Source of the DNA: an uncultured Clostridia bacterium
Lineage (GTDB): Bacteria > Bacillota > Clostridia > Oscillospirales > Ruminococcaceae
Assembly (NCBI GenBank): GCA_947177695.1
Contig: CAMWVO010000134.1
Span: 1-6,003 of the forward strand
Length of the DNA stretch: 6,003 bases
Reading direction: 5' to 3'
This document shows positions 1 through 5,200 of the stretch, piece after piece. Each line of letters begins with the position of its first letter. Position 1 is the first letter of the stretch. A program made the translations under genes and the position numbers. The notes below the pieces were generated by a model. The model saw only the letters and a list, made by a program, of their open reading frames with translations, did not search any database and had not been told where the DNA came from.

Positions 1-766
1 AGTTGTCGATAGTACCCGAATTGCATAAGATCATACCGAAAGTACCCTCGCTTCCGGGGTCAATATTGGAGTTATAGTCAACGGGAGTTACAGTCAGAGT
101 ACCGCCGCTGACGGATATTTCGCAGTTCCATTTCTGATCCACCTTTACGCCGGAAGCCGCGGGGATAGTTACCGTCCAGCCGCCTATAGCTGTGCTTGAA
201 CCGTTCTTTACCGTTCCGTCGATCTGTGTAAACTTGTCGCTGCCATTCTCCCAGCCATTGGAGGAGTTCAGTGTAAGAGTTACGTCGGAGGAGGATTTTT
301 CGGCGGACTTTGCCGCAGTTTCCCGACCTTTATCGGAGCTTTCGTTTCGGGGAGCCTCGGTCTGCTTAGCCGTAACTGCGTTTCCCCCATTGGCAGCCTT
401 TGTTTCTGCAGGAGCGTTTGTAGTCTGTTCAGTTCGGACAGCTTCCGTTTCGGCAGGAGCGCCGATTGTATCATCTGTGATGTTATCGGCAGCCGCACCG
501 GTTTCTGGATTATGCTTTGCCGCGGACGCTCCGTTGCCTCCGTAAGGGTCGTAATCGTCGGCAAAAGGATCGTAGTCCTCGCCGAAAAAGTCGTCGGTAA
601 GAGAAACAGCGGAAGTTACCGAAGCCTCAGAAGCCTGTGTCTGAACAGATGCTGTCGTATCCGCTTCGCCCGAACTGCTGTCTCCGCCGCAGGACGACAG
701 CACCGACGCAATCATTACCGCGGAGACCGCAAGGGAAATTTTCCTTTTAACAGAAATTCTTTTCAT
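1..766 (-). CDS. Surface lipoprotein with C-terminal CBM2-like carbohydrate-binding domain (partial, 3' end outside window)
   Basis: The reading frame is open from an ATG at 766 down to base 2, giving 255 residues without a stop, so the C-terminus lies outside the window. GGAGGT at 772-777 sits 5 bases before the start. Residues 1-26 are a lipoprotein signal: a basic head (MKRISVKRK), a hydrophobic stretch, and the lipobox LSSC with Cys26 as the predicted lipidated residue. Residues 27-160 are low complexity: an acidic-aromatic stretch with two DYDP units (63-75), then a Thr/Ala/Glu/Ser-rich linker with APAET repeats at 103-107 and 118-122. From about 161 the sequence resembles family 2 carbohydrate-binding modules: Trp172, the GGWTVTIP segment (Trp197), KWNC (Trp213, Cys215), the TVTPVDYN segment (Tyr231), then FGMILC (Cys248). 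It is therefore likely exported, anchored on the outer membrane face, and able to bind polysaccharide such as cellulose. No catalytic domain is visible. A further domain could follow beyond the edge. It is probably the last visible gene of the leftward operon. Confidence 0.82.
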   Translation of the reverse strand, partial: MKRISVKRKISLAVSAVMIASVLSSCGGDSSSGEADTTASVQTQASEASVTSAVSLTDDFFGEDYDPFADDYDPYGGNGASAAKHNPETGAAADNITDDTIGAPAETEAVRTEQTTNAPAETKAANGGNAVTAKQTEAPRNESSDKGRETAAKSAEKSSSDVTLTLNSSNGWENGSDKFTQIDGTVKNGSSTAIGGWTVTIPAASGVKVDQKWNCEISVSGGTLTVTPVDYNSNIDPGSEGTFGMILCNSGTIDN

Positions 767-771
767 AAAAT

Positions 772-777
772 ACCTCC
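772..777 (-). promoter_or_regulatory. Ribosome binding site of the lipoprotein gene
   Basis: GGAGGT on the minus strand lies 5 bases before the ATG at 766. It falls within the 31-base gap after ung and fixes the start of the lipoprotein, whose signal peptide begins directly at that ATG. Confidence 0.8.
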
Positions 778-797
778 GAATGTCATAGTCAGTCCGC

Positions 798-1466
798 TCA
801 GTCTACACGCCAGTCAATAGGCGTCATTCCGTTTGCCGTGAGGAACTCGTTCGCCTTGGAAAAATGTCTGCACCCGAAAAAGCCGTTGTACGCCGAAAGC
901 GGACTTGGGTGCGCCGATTGCAGTATCAGGTGGTTGGGATTGGTTATCAGCCGCATTTTCTGCTTGGCATTGCCGCCCCACAACAGAAAGACTATAGGCT
1001 TATCGCGCTGATTGAGAAGCTCTATAACCCTGTCCGTGAATATCTCCCAGCCCATGCCCCTGTGTGAATTAGCCTGACCCTCACGAACGGTCAGCACCGT
1101 GTTCATAAGTAGCACGCCGCTGTCCGCCCACTTTTTCAGATAACCGTGGTTTGCGGGAGGTATCCCCAGATCAGAATATATCTCCTTATAGATATTCTGG
1201 AGGGACGGCGGTATTGCTGTTCCTTTCTGAACCGAAAAGCAAAGCCCGTGCGCCTGTCCCGCGCCGTGATAGGGATCCTGCCCGATTATAACCGCCTTTA
1301 CGTCCGAATAGGACGTAAATTTCAGCGAATTGAATATGTCGTACATATTGGGATAAATCCTGCGTGTACTGTACTCAGCTTTAAGAAATTCCCGCAGTTT
1401 AAGATAGTATTCCTTTGTAAATTCGTCTTTGAGAAGTTCGTCCCATTCGTTTCCGATATTGACCAT
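798..1466 (-). CDS. ung: Uracil-DNA glycosylase, family 1
   Basis: This enzyme removes uracil from DNA to start base excision repair, acting in the cytoplasm. The 222-residue protein is close to the usual family length (E. coli Ung is 229). The water-activating motif GQDPYHG is at residues 62-68, with Asp64 as the catalytic aspartate. The MNTVLTVR segment (121-128) carries the uracil-contacting Asn122. The HPSPLSAYNGFFGC segment (186-199) carries His186 and the DNA-intercalation loop. All the expected key residues are present. I chose the ATG at 1464-1466 rather than the upstream in-frame ATG at 1511. It matches the normal N-terminus of the family, has GGGAGGG 8 bases upstream, and follows the carboxypeptidase stop after a single base (TAA-G-ATG), which suggests translational coupling. 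The longer start would add 15 residues overlapping the upstream gene. The gene ends 31 bases before the lipoprotein start. Confidence 0.97.
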   Translation of the reverse strand: MVNIGNEWDELLKDEFTKEYYLKLREFLKAEYSTRRIYPNMYDIFNSLKFTSYSDVKAVIIGQDPYHGAGQAHGLCFSVQKGTAIPPSLQNIYKEIYSDLGIPPANHGYLKKWADSGVLLMNTVLTVREGQANSHRGMGWEIFTDRVIELLNQRDKPIVFLLWGGNAKQKMRLITNPNHLILQSAHPSPLSAYNGFFGCRHFSKANEFLTANGMTPIDWRVD

Positions 1467-1467
1467 C

Positions 1468-2577
1468 TTACAGACCCTCCCTGCTCCGTATTTCGGCGAA
1501 TGCCGAGTCAAGAAGCGAAATAGTTTCGTTCCACCTTATATCCGAAGCCGAAGCGCCGAAAACAATGCATATAACGTCGTGGTCAAACCGCCTTGCCGTA
1601 GCTACCACACAGTATCCCGCCTGATCGGTCATGCCCGTCTTGAAGCCGTTTGCGTACATATAGTAGCAGCCGCTGTCCTCATGGATAAGCTTGTTTGAAT
1701 TATTCCAGGATATCTGCTCTCCCGACTCGAATACGGCGTATTCGCTCGGCTTTGCCGCGGAGGCAGCGATAAGCGGTTTTTTCCTTGCATAAAGGGTTAT
1801 TTTCAGCATATCCAGAACGGTGGTGTAGTGGTTATCATCGTGGAAGCCGTCGGGATTTGCGAAATGGGTGTTCTCCGCTCCGATAAGCGCGGCAGTCCTG
1901 TTCATTTCGTCAACAAATGTCCCCACAGCATTTTCGGGGGTGATAGCATCTGTTCCCGCGATCTCCCGTCCCACGTTCGCCGCCGCCATATAGGACGCGT
2001 CGTTTCCCGACGGGAGCATTATCGCGTCCAGAGCTGTTTCCAGATTTAAAACGTTTCCCTTTTCTATGTAGGCAAGGCTTGATTCAGGATTGACAAAATC
2101 AAGCTCGTCCCCCGCCGTGAACGTGAAATCCTCGTCAACGTTGTCGAGTATTACCGCCGAAGTGAGTATCTTCGTTGTGCTTGCGGGATAGCATTTCTGA
2201 TCTGCATTTTTGGCGAAAAGCACCTCGTCCGCCTGAACGTCGTAAACTATGGCATATTCCGACTGAAGCACCGTCTCGATAGGATATTCTCTTCTCAGCT
2301 TAGGCTGTGCAACAATGGGCTTCTGCACCTGCGCGTCAGCGGGGATATACTCCTCGGTCTCGTCAAGAGGTTCTCCTGTCTCCTCCTCGGTGGCAATGCA
2401 GTAATAATTCTCCGCGTCCACCACCAGCGGGACTTCTATGGACTTGTTTATCTGCACCAGTCCGAATACCGTACCGCCCACAAGCGCCAGCGCCAGAAAC
2501 ACCCGTATCAGAGCCGCTCTTCTTTTTCTTTTTTTCCTTATTTCGTAAGGATCTTTTCTTCTTTTCTTTTTACTCAT
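1468..2577 (-). CDS. D-alanyl-D-alanine carboxypeptidase, serine-type, peptidase S11 family (DacF/PBP5-like)
   Basis: The protein probably trims the terminal D-Ala from peptidoglycan stem peptides at the outer face of the membrane. The three penicillin-binding motifs are in order: STTK at 133-136 (Ser133 nucleophile), SGN at 190-192 and KTG at 313-315. The 369-residue protein starts with a very basic cytoplasmic head (residues 1-20, mostly Lys and Arg), then one hydrophobic segment (about 21-41) that looks like an uncleaved signal anchor. An acidic spacer follows (about 55-80), then the catalytic domain from about residue 95. It ends soon after the catalytic domain and lacks the C-terminal beta domain and amphipathic anchor of classical PBP5 proteins, so attachment is probably N-terminal. 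AAGGGTG at 2583-2589 precedes the start. It is the first gene of the leftward operon with ung and the lipoprotein. The family is certain; the exact paralogue is not, so no symbol is given. Confidence 0.95.
   Translation of the reverse strand: MSKKKRRKDPYEIRKKRKRRAALIRVFLALALVGGTVFGLVQINKSIEVPLVVDAENYYCIATEEETGEPLDETEEYIPADAQVQKPIVAQPKLRREYPIETVLQSEYAIVYDVQADEVLFAKNADQKCYPASTTKILTSAVILDNVDEDFTFTAGDELDFVNPESSLAYIEKGNVLNLETALDAIMLPSGNDASYMAAANVGREIAGTDAITPENAVGTFVDEMNRTAALIGAENTHFANPDGFHDDNHYTTVLDMLKITLYARKKPLIAASAAKPSEYAVFESGEQISWNNSNKLIHEDSGCYYMYANGFKTGMTDQAGYCVVATARRFDHDVICIVFGASASDIRWNETISLLDSAFAEIRSREGL
1475..1481 (-). promoter_or_regulatory. Ribosome binding site of ung, inside the end of the upstream gene
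   Basis: GGGAGGG on the minus strand overlaps the last codons (Arg-Glu-Gly) of the carboxypeptidase gene and lies 8 bases before the ATG at 1466. It supports the shorter ung start and a stop-start arrangement in which ribosomes finishing the upstream gene can reinitiate. Confidence 0.8.
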
Positions 2578-2624
2578 TTCAACACCCTTGTATATCTAAA
2601 AGCCTTTTCTTTCCGTAAAACACA

Positions 2625-2661
2625 GTCCGCCGCGGTACAGAGTTTTTTCCGCGCCGCAGAC
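2625..2661 (-). other. Imperfect GC-rich hairpin in the carboxypeptidase mRNA leader
   Basis: Read on the minus strand, GTCTGC (2661-2656) and CGCGG (2653-2649) can pair with the downstream CCGCGGCGGAC (2635-2625), leaving a GG bulge and a 13-base A-rich loop with one G-T wobble pair. It lies between the predicted leftward transcription start near 2664 and the ribosome binding site at 2583-2589. It has no U-run after it, so it is not an intrinsic terminator. It could stabilise the 5' end of the transcript. No known riboswitch is recognised. Confidence 0.35.
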
Positions 2662-2670
2662 ACTACAATA

Positions 2671-2699
2671 ATAATAACATATATTTACTTTTATTTCAA
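2671..2699 (-). promoter_or_regulatory. Sigma-A-type promoter for the leftward operon
   Basis: On the minus strand the -35 box TTGAAA (2699-2694) and the -10 box TATTAT (2676-2671) are separated by 17 bases, the optimal spacing. Transcription should start near 2664, giving a leader of about 87 bases before the carboxypeptidase start at 2577. It is the only good promoter seen upstream of the three leftward genes. Confidence 0.7.
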
Positions 2700-2731
2700 G
2701 AGAAATTTTTGTAATAATAAATATATATTGA

Positions 2732-2760
2732 TTGACTTTAGAGTAATTTTGTGTTACTAT
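2732..2760 (+). promoter_or_regulatory. Sigma-A-type promoter for the rightward operon
   Basis: TTGACT (2732-2737) and TACTAT (2755-2760) are separated by 17 bases, close to the consensus for the main vegetative sigma factor. Transcription should start near 2767, about 32 bases before the antiporter start. The 32 bases between this -35 and the leftward -35 form a shared, very AT-rich upstream region that could act on both promoters. Confidence 0.75.
2742..2758. promoter_or_regulatory. Small inverted repeat inside the rightward promoter (possible operator)
   Basis: AGTAA (2742-2746) and TTACT (2754-2758) are perfect inverted arms around a 7-base spacer. They lie between the -35 and -10 boxes and overlap the -10. 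A flanking pair, ACTTTA (2735-2740) and TAAAGT (2767-2772), is also inverted but not centred on the same point. A repressor could bind here, but short inverted repeats are common by chance in AT-rich DNA, so this is tentative. Confidence 0.2.
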
Positions 2761-2798
2761 AGAATTTAAAGTATCTTTTTAAAAGGAAGTAAAATATT

Positions 2799-3758
2799 AT
2801 GATACTGTCATTTGCACTGCTAATAGCGGGATTTATTCTTTTGGTAAAAGGCGCGGACTTCTTTGTGGACGGCAGCTCGTCCATTGCCAAGCTGCTTAAA
2901 ATACCGTCCATAGTTATCGGTCTGACCATTGTGGCTTTCGGCACAAGCGCACCCGAAGCGGCGGTAAGCATTATCGCGGGTATCCAAAAGTCCAACGATA
3001 TCGCTGTGGGAAACGTTATCGGCTCGAATATGTTCAACCTGCTTGTTGTTCTCGGAGTAAGCGCGGCTATCAAGCCTGTACACATAAAGGAGCAGATAAT
3101 CAAAAAGGATTATCCCTTTATGCTTATTGCCTCGGCTCTGCTTTTAGTCATGTCCTACGACGTTTTTCTCGGCGGCAGCGAAAACATGATTTCCCGCGGC
3201 GATGCACTCATACTGCTGATCTTTATGGGAATTTTCCTTTATTCGGTAATATCCTCCGCACTCCGCAGCCGCAAGGAAAATATTAACAGCGGTGAGGACG
3301 ATATCCCGTCTTACGGCGTGGGAAAGAGCCTGCTGTTCACAATAGGCGGTCTTGCGGGAATAATCATCGGCGGTCAGTTCGTTGTTGACAGCGCAAGCGA
3401 CATAGCCATACGCTTCGGCATGAGCCAGACCCTTGTGGGACTTACCATAGTCGCCGTGGGAACTTCCCTGCCCGAGCTTGTCACAAGCGTTGTCGCCGCC
3501 AGAAAGGGCGAAAGCGATATCGCGATAGGAAACGTTGTGGGTTCAAATATCTTCAATATCCTGTTCGTACTTGCGGCTTCGGCGGTCATTTCGCCAATGA
3601 ATATCAACGCTCAGTGCCTTTTCGACCTGCTTGTGCTTATGGCTGTTACAGTCGTTGCCTATATTTTTTGCGCTACAAAAAAAAGTGTAAACAGGATCGA
3701 GGGTATTGTTCTTGTTCTGCTGTACGCTGCATATCTCACATACGCGATCGTAAGGTAG
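2799..3758 (+). CDS. Sodium/calcium antiporter, CaCA superfamily (YrbG-like)
   Basis: This inner-membrane protein probably exports Ca2+ in exchange for Na+ (some relatives also use K+ or H+). The 319 residues fit the usual size for bacterial members and are almost entirely hydrophobic segments. The two internal alpha repeats that form the ion-binding site are clear. Repeat 1 has GTSAPE (48-53) and GNVIGSN (71-77). Repeat 2 has GTSLPE (221-226) and GNVVGSN (244-250), 173 residues later. The ion-coordinating acidic residues Glu53 and Glu226 are present. The halves are joined by a charged loop at about 155-173. AAGGAAG at 2783-2789 lies 9 bases before the ATG. It is the first gene after the rightward promoter, and the next gene starts 39 bases downstream. 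The ion selectivity cannot be told from sequence alone. Confidence 0.95.
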   Translation: MILSFALLIAGFILLVKGADFFVDGSSSIAKLLKIPSIVIGLTIVAFGTSAPEAAVSIIAGIQKSNDIAVGNVIGSNMFNLLVVLGVSAAIKPVHIKEQIIKKDYPFMLIASALLLVMSYDVFLGGSENMISRGDALILLIFMGIFLYSVISSALRSRKENINSGEDDIPSYGVGKSLLFTIGGLAGIIIGGQFVVDSASDIAIRFGMSQTLVGLTIVAVGTSLPELVTSVVAARKGESDIAIGNVVGSNIFNILFVLAASAVISPMNINAQCLFDLLVLMAVTVVAYIFCATKKSVNRIEGIVLVLLYAAYLTYAIVR

Positions 3759-3797
3759 TCCAAATGCACTTCCTGCGATAAGAAAGGAAACCTCTTT

Positions 3798-4658
3798 ATG
3801 TATAATAAATCCGCAAGGGTCGCGGCTATCCATGACCTTTCGGGAGTCGGACGCTGCTCGCTTTCGGTCATTCTCCCGACGTTATCGGCACAGGGTATAC
3901 AGGTCTGTCCCGTGCCTACGGCTATTCTGTCCGCTCACACAGGAGGCTTCGGGGACGTTGTTCTCCGCGATCTGACCGACTATATCTCCCCCGCTCTCGA
4001 ACACTACAAGCGGCTTGGTTACAAATTTGACTGCGTTTACAGCGGCTTTCTTGCCTCCACCGAGCAGATAGACCACTGTCTCGAATTTTTTGAATACTAC
4101 AAGGACGCGCTTAAAGTCGTCGATCCTGTTATGGCGGATAACGGCAAGCCCTACAAGACTTGTACTCCCGCGCTCTGCTCCCGCATGGGAGAGCTTGCGG
4201 CTATCGCGGATATCATCACCCCGAACATCACCGAAGCGGCTATGCTGCTTGGAGAAAATCCTATCCAGCCCGACGTTAACGCGCAGAAGATGAAAAGCTT
4301 TCTTGTGCGACTTTCCGAAATGGGACCGAAGATCGTTGTCATAACAAGCGTTTTCTCCGACGGCAGAGCGTACAATGTCGGTTATGACCGCGAACACAGC
4401 AAATTCTGGCGTATACCATATAATCTTATCAGCGCACACTACCCCGGTACGGGAGACGTTTTCGCCGCCGTGCTTACGGGTTCGATACTGCGGGGAGACA
4501 GCCTGCCTATCGCAATGAACAGGGCAACGGCATTCCTCGAAAGAGCCATAAAGACCACCTACAGCTACTCCACCGATATGCGGGAGGGCATTATGCTGGA
4601 AAGCTGTCTGGATTTTCTGATATCGAACCCCACCCTTTGCGACTATGAACAGATGTAG
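3798..4658 (+). CDS. Pyridoxal/pyridoxamine kinase (PfkB/ribokinase superfamily, PdxK/PdxY-like)
   Basis: The enzyme phosphorylates pyridoxal, pyridoxamine or pyridoxine with ATP in the salvage route to pyridoxal 5'-phosphate, in the cytoplasm. The 286-residue protein has the expected order. The N-terminal substrate-binding strand includes DLSGVGRC (13-20) and the SAHTGGFGD segment (45-53). DPVMADNGK is at 109-117, and TPNITEA at 141-147 is the acidic motif that helps bind Mg-ATP. PGTGD at 216-220 forms the anion hole, with Asp220 as the catalytic base. DPVMAD has Ala113 where enterobacterial enzymes usually have Gly, which I believe is normal for related Firmicutes kinases. AAAGGA (3783-3788) lies 9 bases before the ATG. 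Related kinases for hydroxymethylpyrimidine share this fold, but the N-terminal motifs favour vitamin B6. It lies 39 bases after the antiporter gene and 15 before trmL. The choice between PdxK and PdxY is not settled, so no symbol is given. Confidence 0.92.
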   Translation: MYNKSARVAAIHDLSGVGRCSLSVILPTLSAQGIQVCPVPTAILSAHTGGFGDVVLRDLTDYISPALEHYKRLGYKFDCVYSGFLASTEQIDHCLEFFEYYKDALKVVDPVMADNGKPYKTCTPALCSRMGELAAIADIITPNITEAAMLLGENPIQPDVNAQKMKSFLVRLSEMGPKIVVITSVFSDGRAYNVGYDREHSKFWRIPYNLISAHYPGTGDVFAAVLTGSILRGDSLPIAMNRATAFLERAIKTTYSYSTDMREGIMLESCLDFLISNPTLCDYEQM

Positions 4659-4662
4659 GAGA
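4657..4662 (+). promoter_or_regulatory. Ribosome binding site of trmL overlapping the kinase stop codon
   Basis: AGGAGA begins inside the TAG stop of the kinase gene and lies 11 bases before the trmL ATG at 4674. The overlap makes coupled translation of the two genes plausible. Confidence 0.6.
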
Positions 4663-4673
4663 ATTGTAAAGCT

Positions 4674-5168
4674 ATGAACCTTAACATAGTGCTTGTAGAG
4701 CCGCAGATACCCCAAAATACGGGGAATATTTCCCGAACCTGTGCTGTTACGGGTGCAAGGCTTCACCTTGTCAGACCTCTCGGCTTCGAGGTAACGGATA
4801 AAAATCTGAAACGTGCGGGACTGGACTACTGGAACGAACTGGATATCACCTACTACAACAGCTTGGAGGATTTTTTCGCCCAAAACGACGGAAACTTCTT
4901 TTATTTCACCACAAAGGGAAAAAATACATACAGCGGCGTTTCCTTTCCCGACAACTGCTACCTTGTTTTCGGGCGCGAGGACGCGGGACTTCCGGAAGAG
5001 CTGCTTGTGAAAAATCCCGAAAGCTGTCTGAGGATACCTATGCGCCCGCGTTTGAGAAGCCTTAACCTGTCGAACTCCGTGGCAATCGCGGTTTACGAAG
5101 CGTTAAGGCAGTGGGATTTTCCCGACCTTGCGGCGGAGGGAAAGCTTACGCAATATGATTGGGAGTAA
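4674..5168 (+). CDS. trmL: tRNA (cytidine/uridine-2'-O-)-methyltransferase TrmL, SPOUT family
   Basis: TrmL transfers a methyl group from S-adenosylmethionine to the 2'-hydroxyl of the wobble nucleotide 34, classically in leucine tRNAs, and acts in the cytoplasm as a homodimer. The 164-residue protein is the normal length of this single-domain family (E. coli TrmL is about 157). The three SPOUT motifs of the trefoil knot are present. They are PQNTGNISRTCA (13-24) with Asn18 and Arg21, FGREDAGLPEELL (99-111), and IPMRPRLRSLNLSNSVAIA (121-139) with the conserved Ser-Leu-Asn-Leu-Ser-Asn core. LKRAGLDYW (45-53) is also typical of TrmL rather than the longer TrmH or RlmB enzymes, and there is no extra RNA-binding domain. 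The start follows AGGAGA at 4657-4662. It lies 15 bases after the kinase gene and 32 before the DegV gene in the same probable operon. Confidence 0.95.
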   Translation: MNLNIVLVEPQIPQNTGNISRTCAVTGARLHLVRPLGFEVTDKNLKRAGLDYWNELDITYYNSLEDFFAQNDGNFFYFTTKGKNTYSGVSFPDNCYLVFGREDAGLPEELLVKNPESCLRIPMRPRLRSLNLSNSVAIAVYEALRQWDFPDLAAEGKLTQYDWE

Positions 5169-5184
5169 TTACAAATTATCATAC

Positions 5185-5192
5185 AGAAAGGA
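5185..5192 (+). promoter_or_regulatory. Ribosome binding site of the DegV-family gene
   Basis: AGAAAGGA lies 8 bases before the ATG at 5201, in the 32-base gap after trmL. The same AGAAAGGA string precedes the pyridoxal kinase gene at 3781-3788. No promoter or terminator fits in this gap, which supports a shared transcript. Confidence 0.6.
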
Positions 5193-5200
5193 AAAACACT

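Noticed and set aside
542..595. The Asp-rich stretch of the lipoprotein as a dockerin or EF-hand calcium site
   Set aside because: It lacks the DxNxDGxxxxxD spacing of dockerin and EF-hand loops; only short DYDP units are present.
192..820. Two overlapping plus-strand open frames (192-545 and 512-820)
   Set aside because: They are antisense to the lipoprotein gene, whose minus-strand frame has a lipobox, a strong ribosome binding site and a CBM2-like domain. Their translations are biased mirror images of that linker.
1467..1511. Longer ung start at the ATG at 1511
   Set aside because: It would overlap the carboxypeptidase gene by 44 bases and add 15 residues with no family similarity. The ATG at 1466 has a good ribosome binding site and the normal family N-terminus.
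2578..2798. A possible small gene in the divergent intergenic region
   Set aside because: No open frame with a ribosome binding site and a coding-like composition was found in these 221 bases. Promoters and the leader account for the space.
3759..3797. Possible weak hairpin (AAAGG against CCTCTTT) between the antiporter and kinase genes
   Set aside because: The stem is short and bulged, overlaps the kinase ribosome binding site and has no following T-run after a GC-rich stem, so it is not a supported terminator.
3882..4883. A 333-residue open frame on the minus strand opposite the pyridoxal kinase and trmL genes
   Set aside because: It lies entirely antisense to two clearly recognised genes, resembles no known family and has no credible gene context. 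It is a by-product of codon bias in the real genes.
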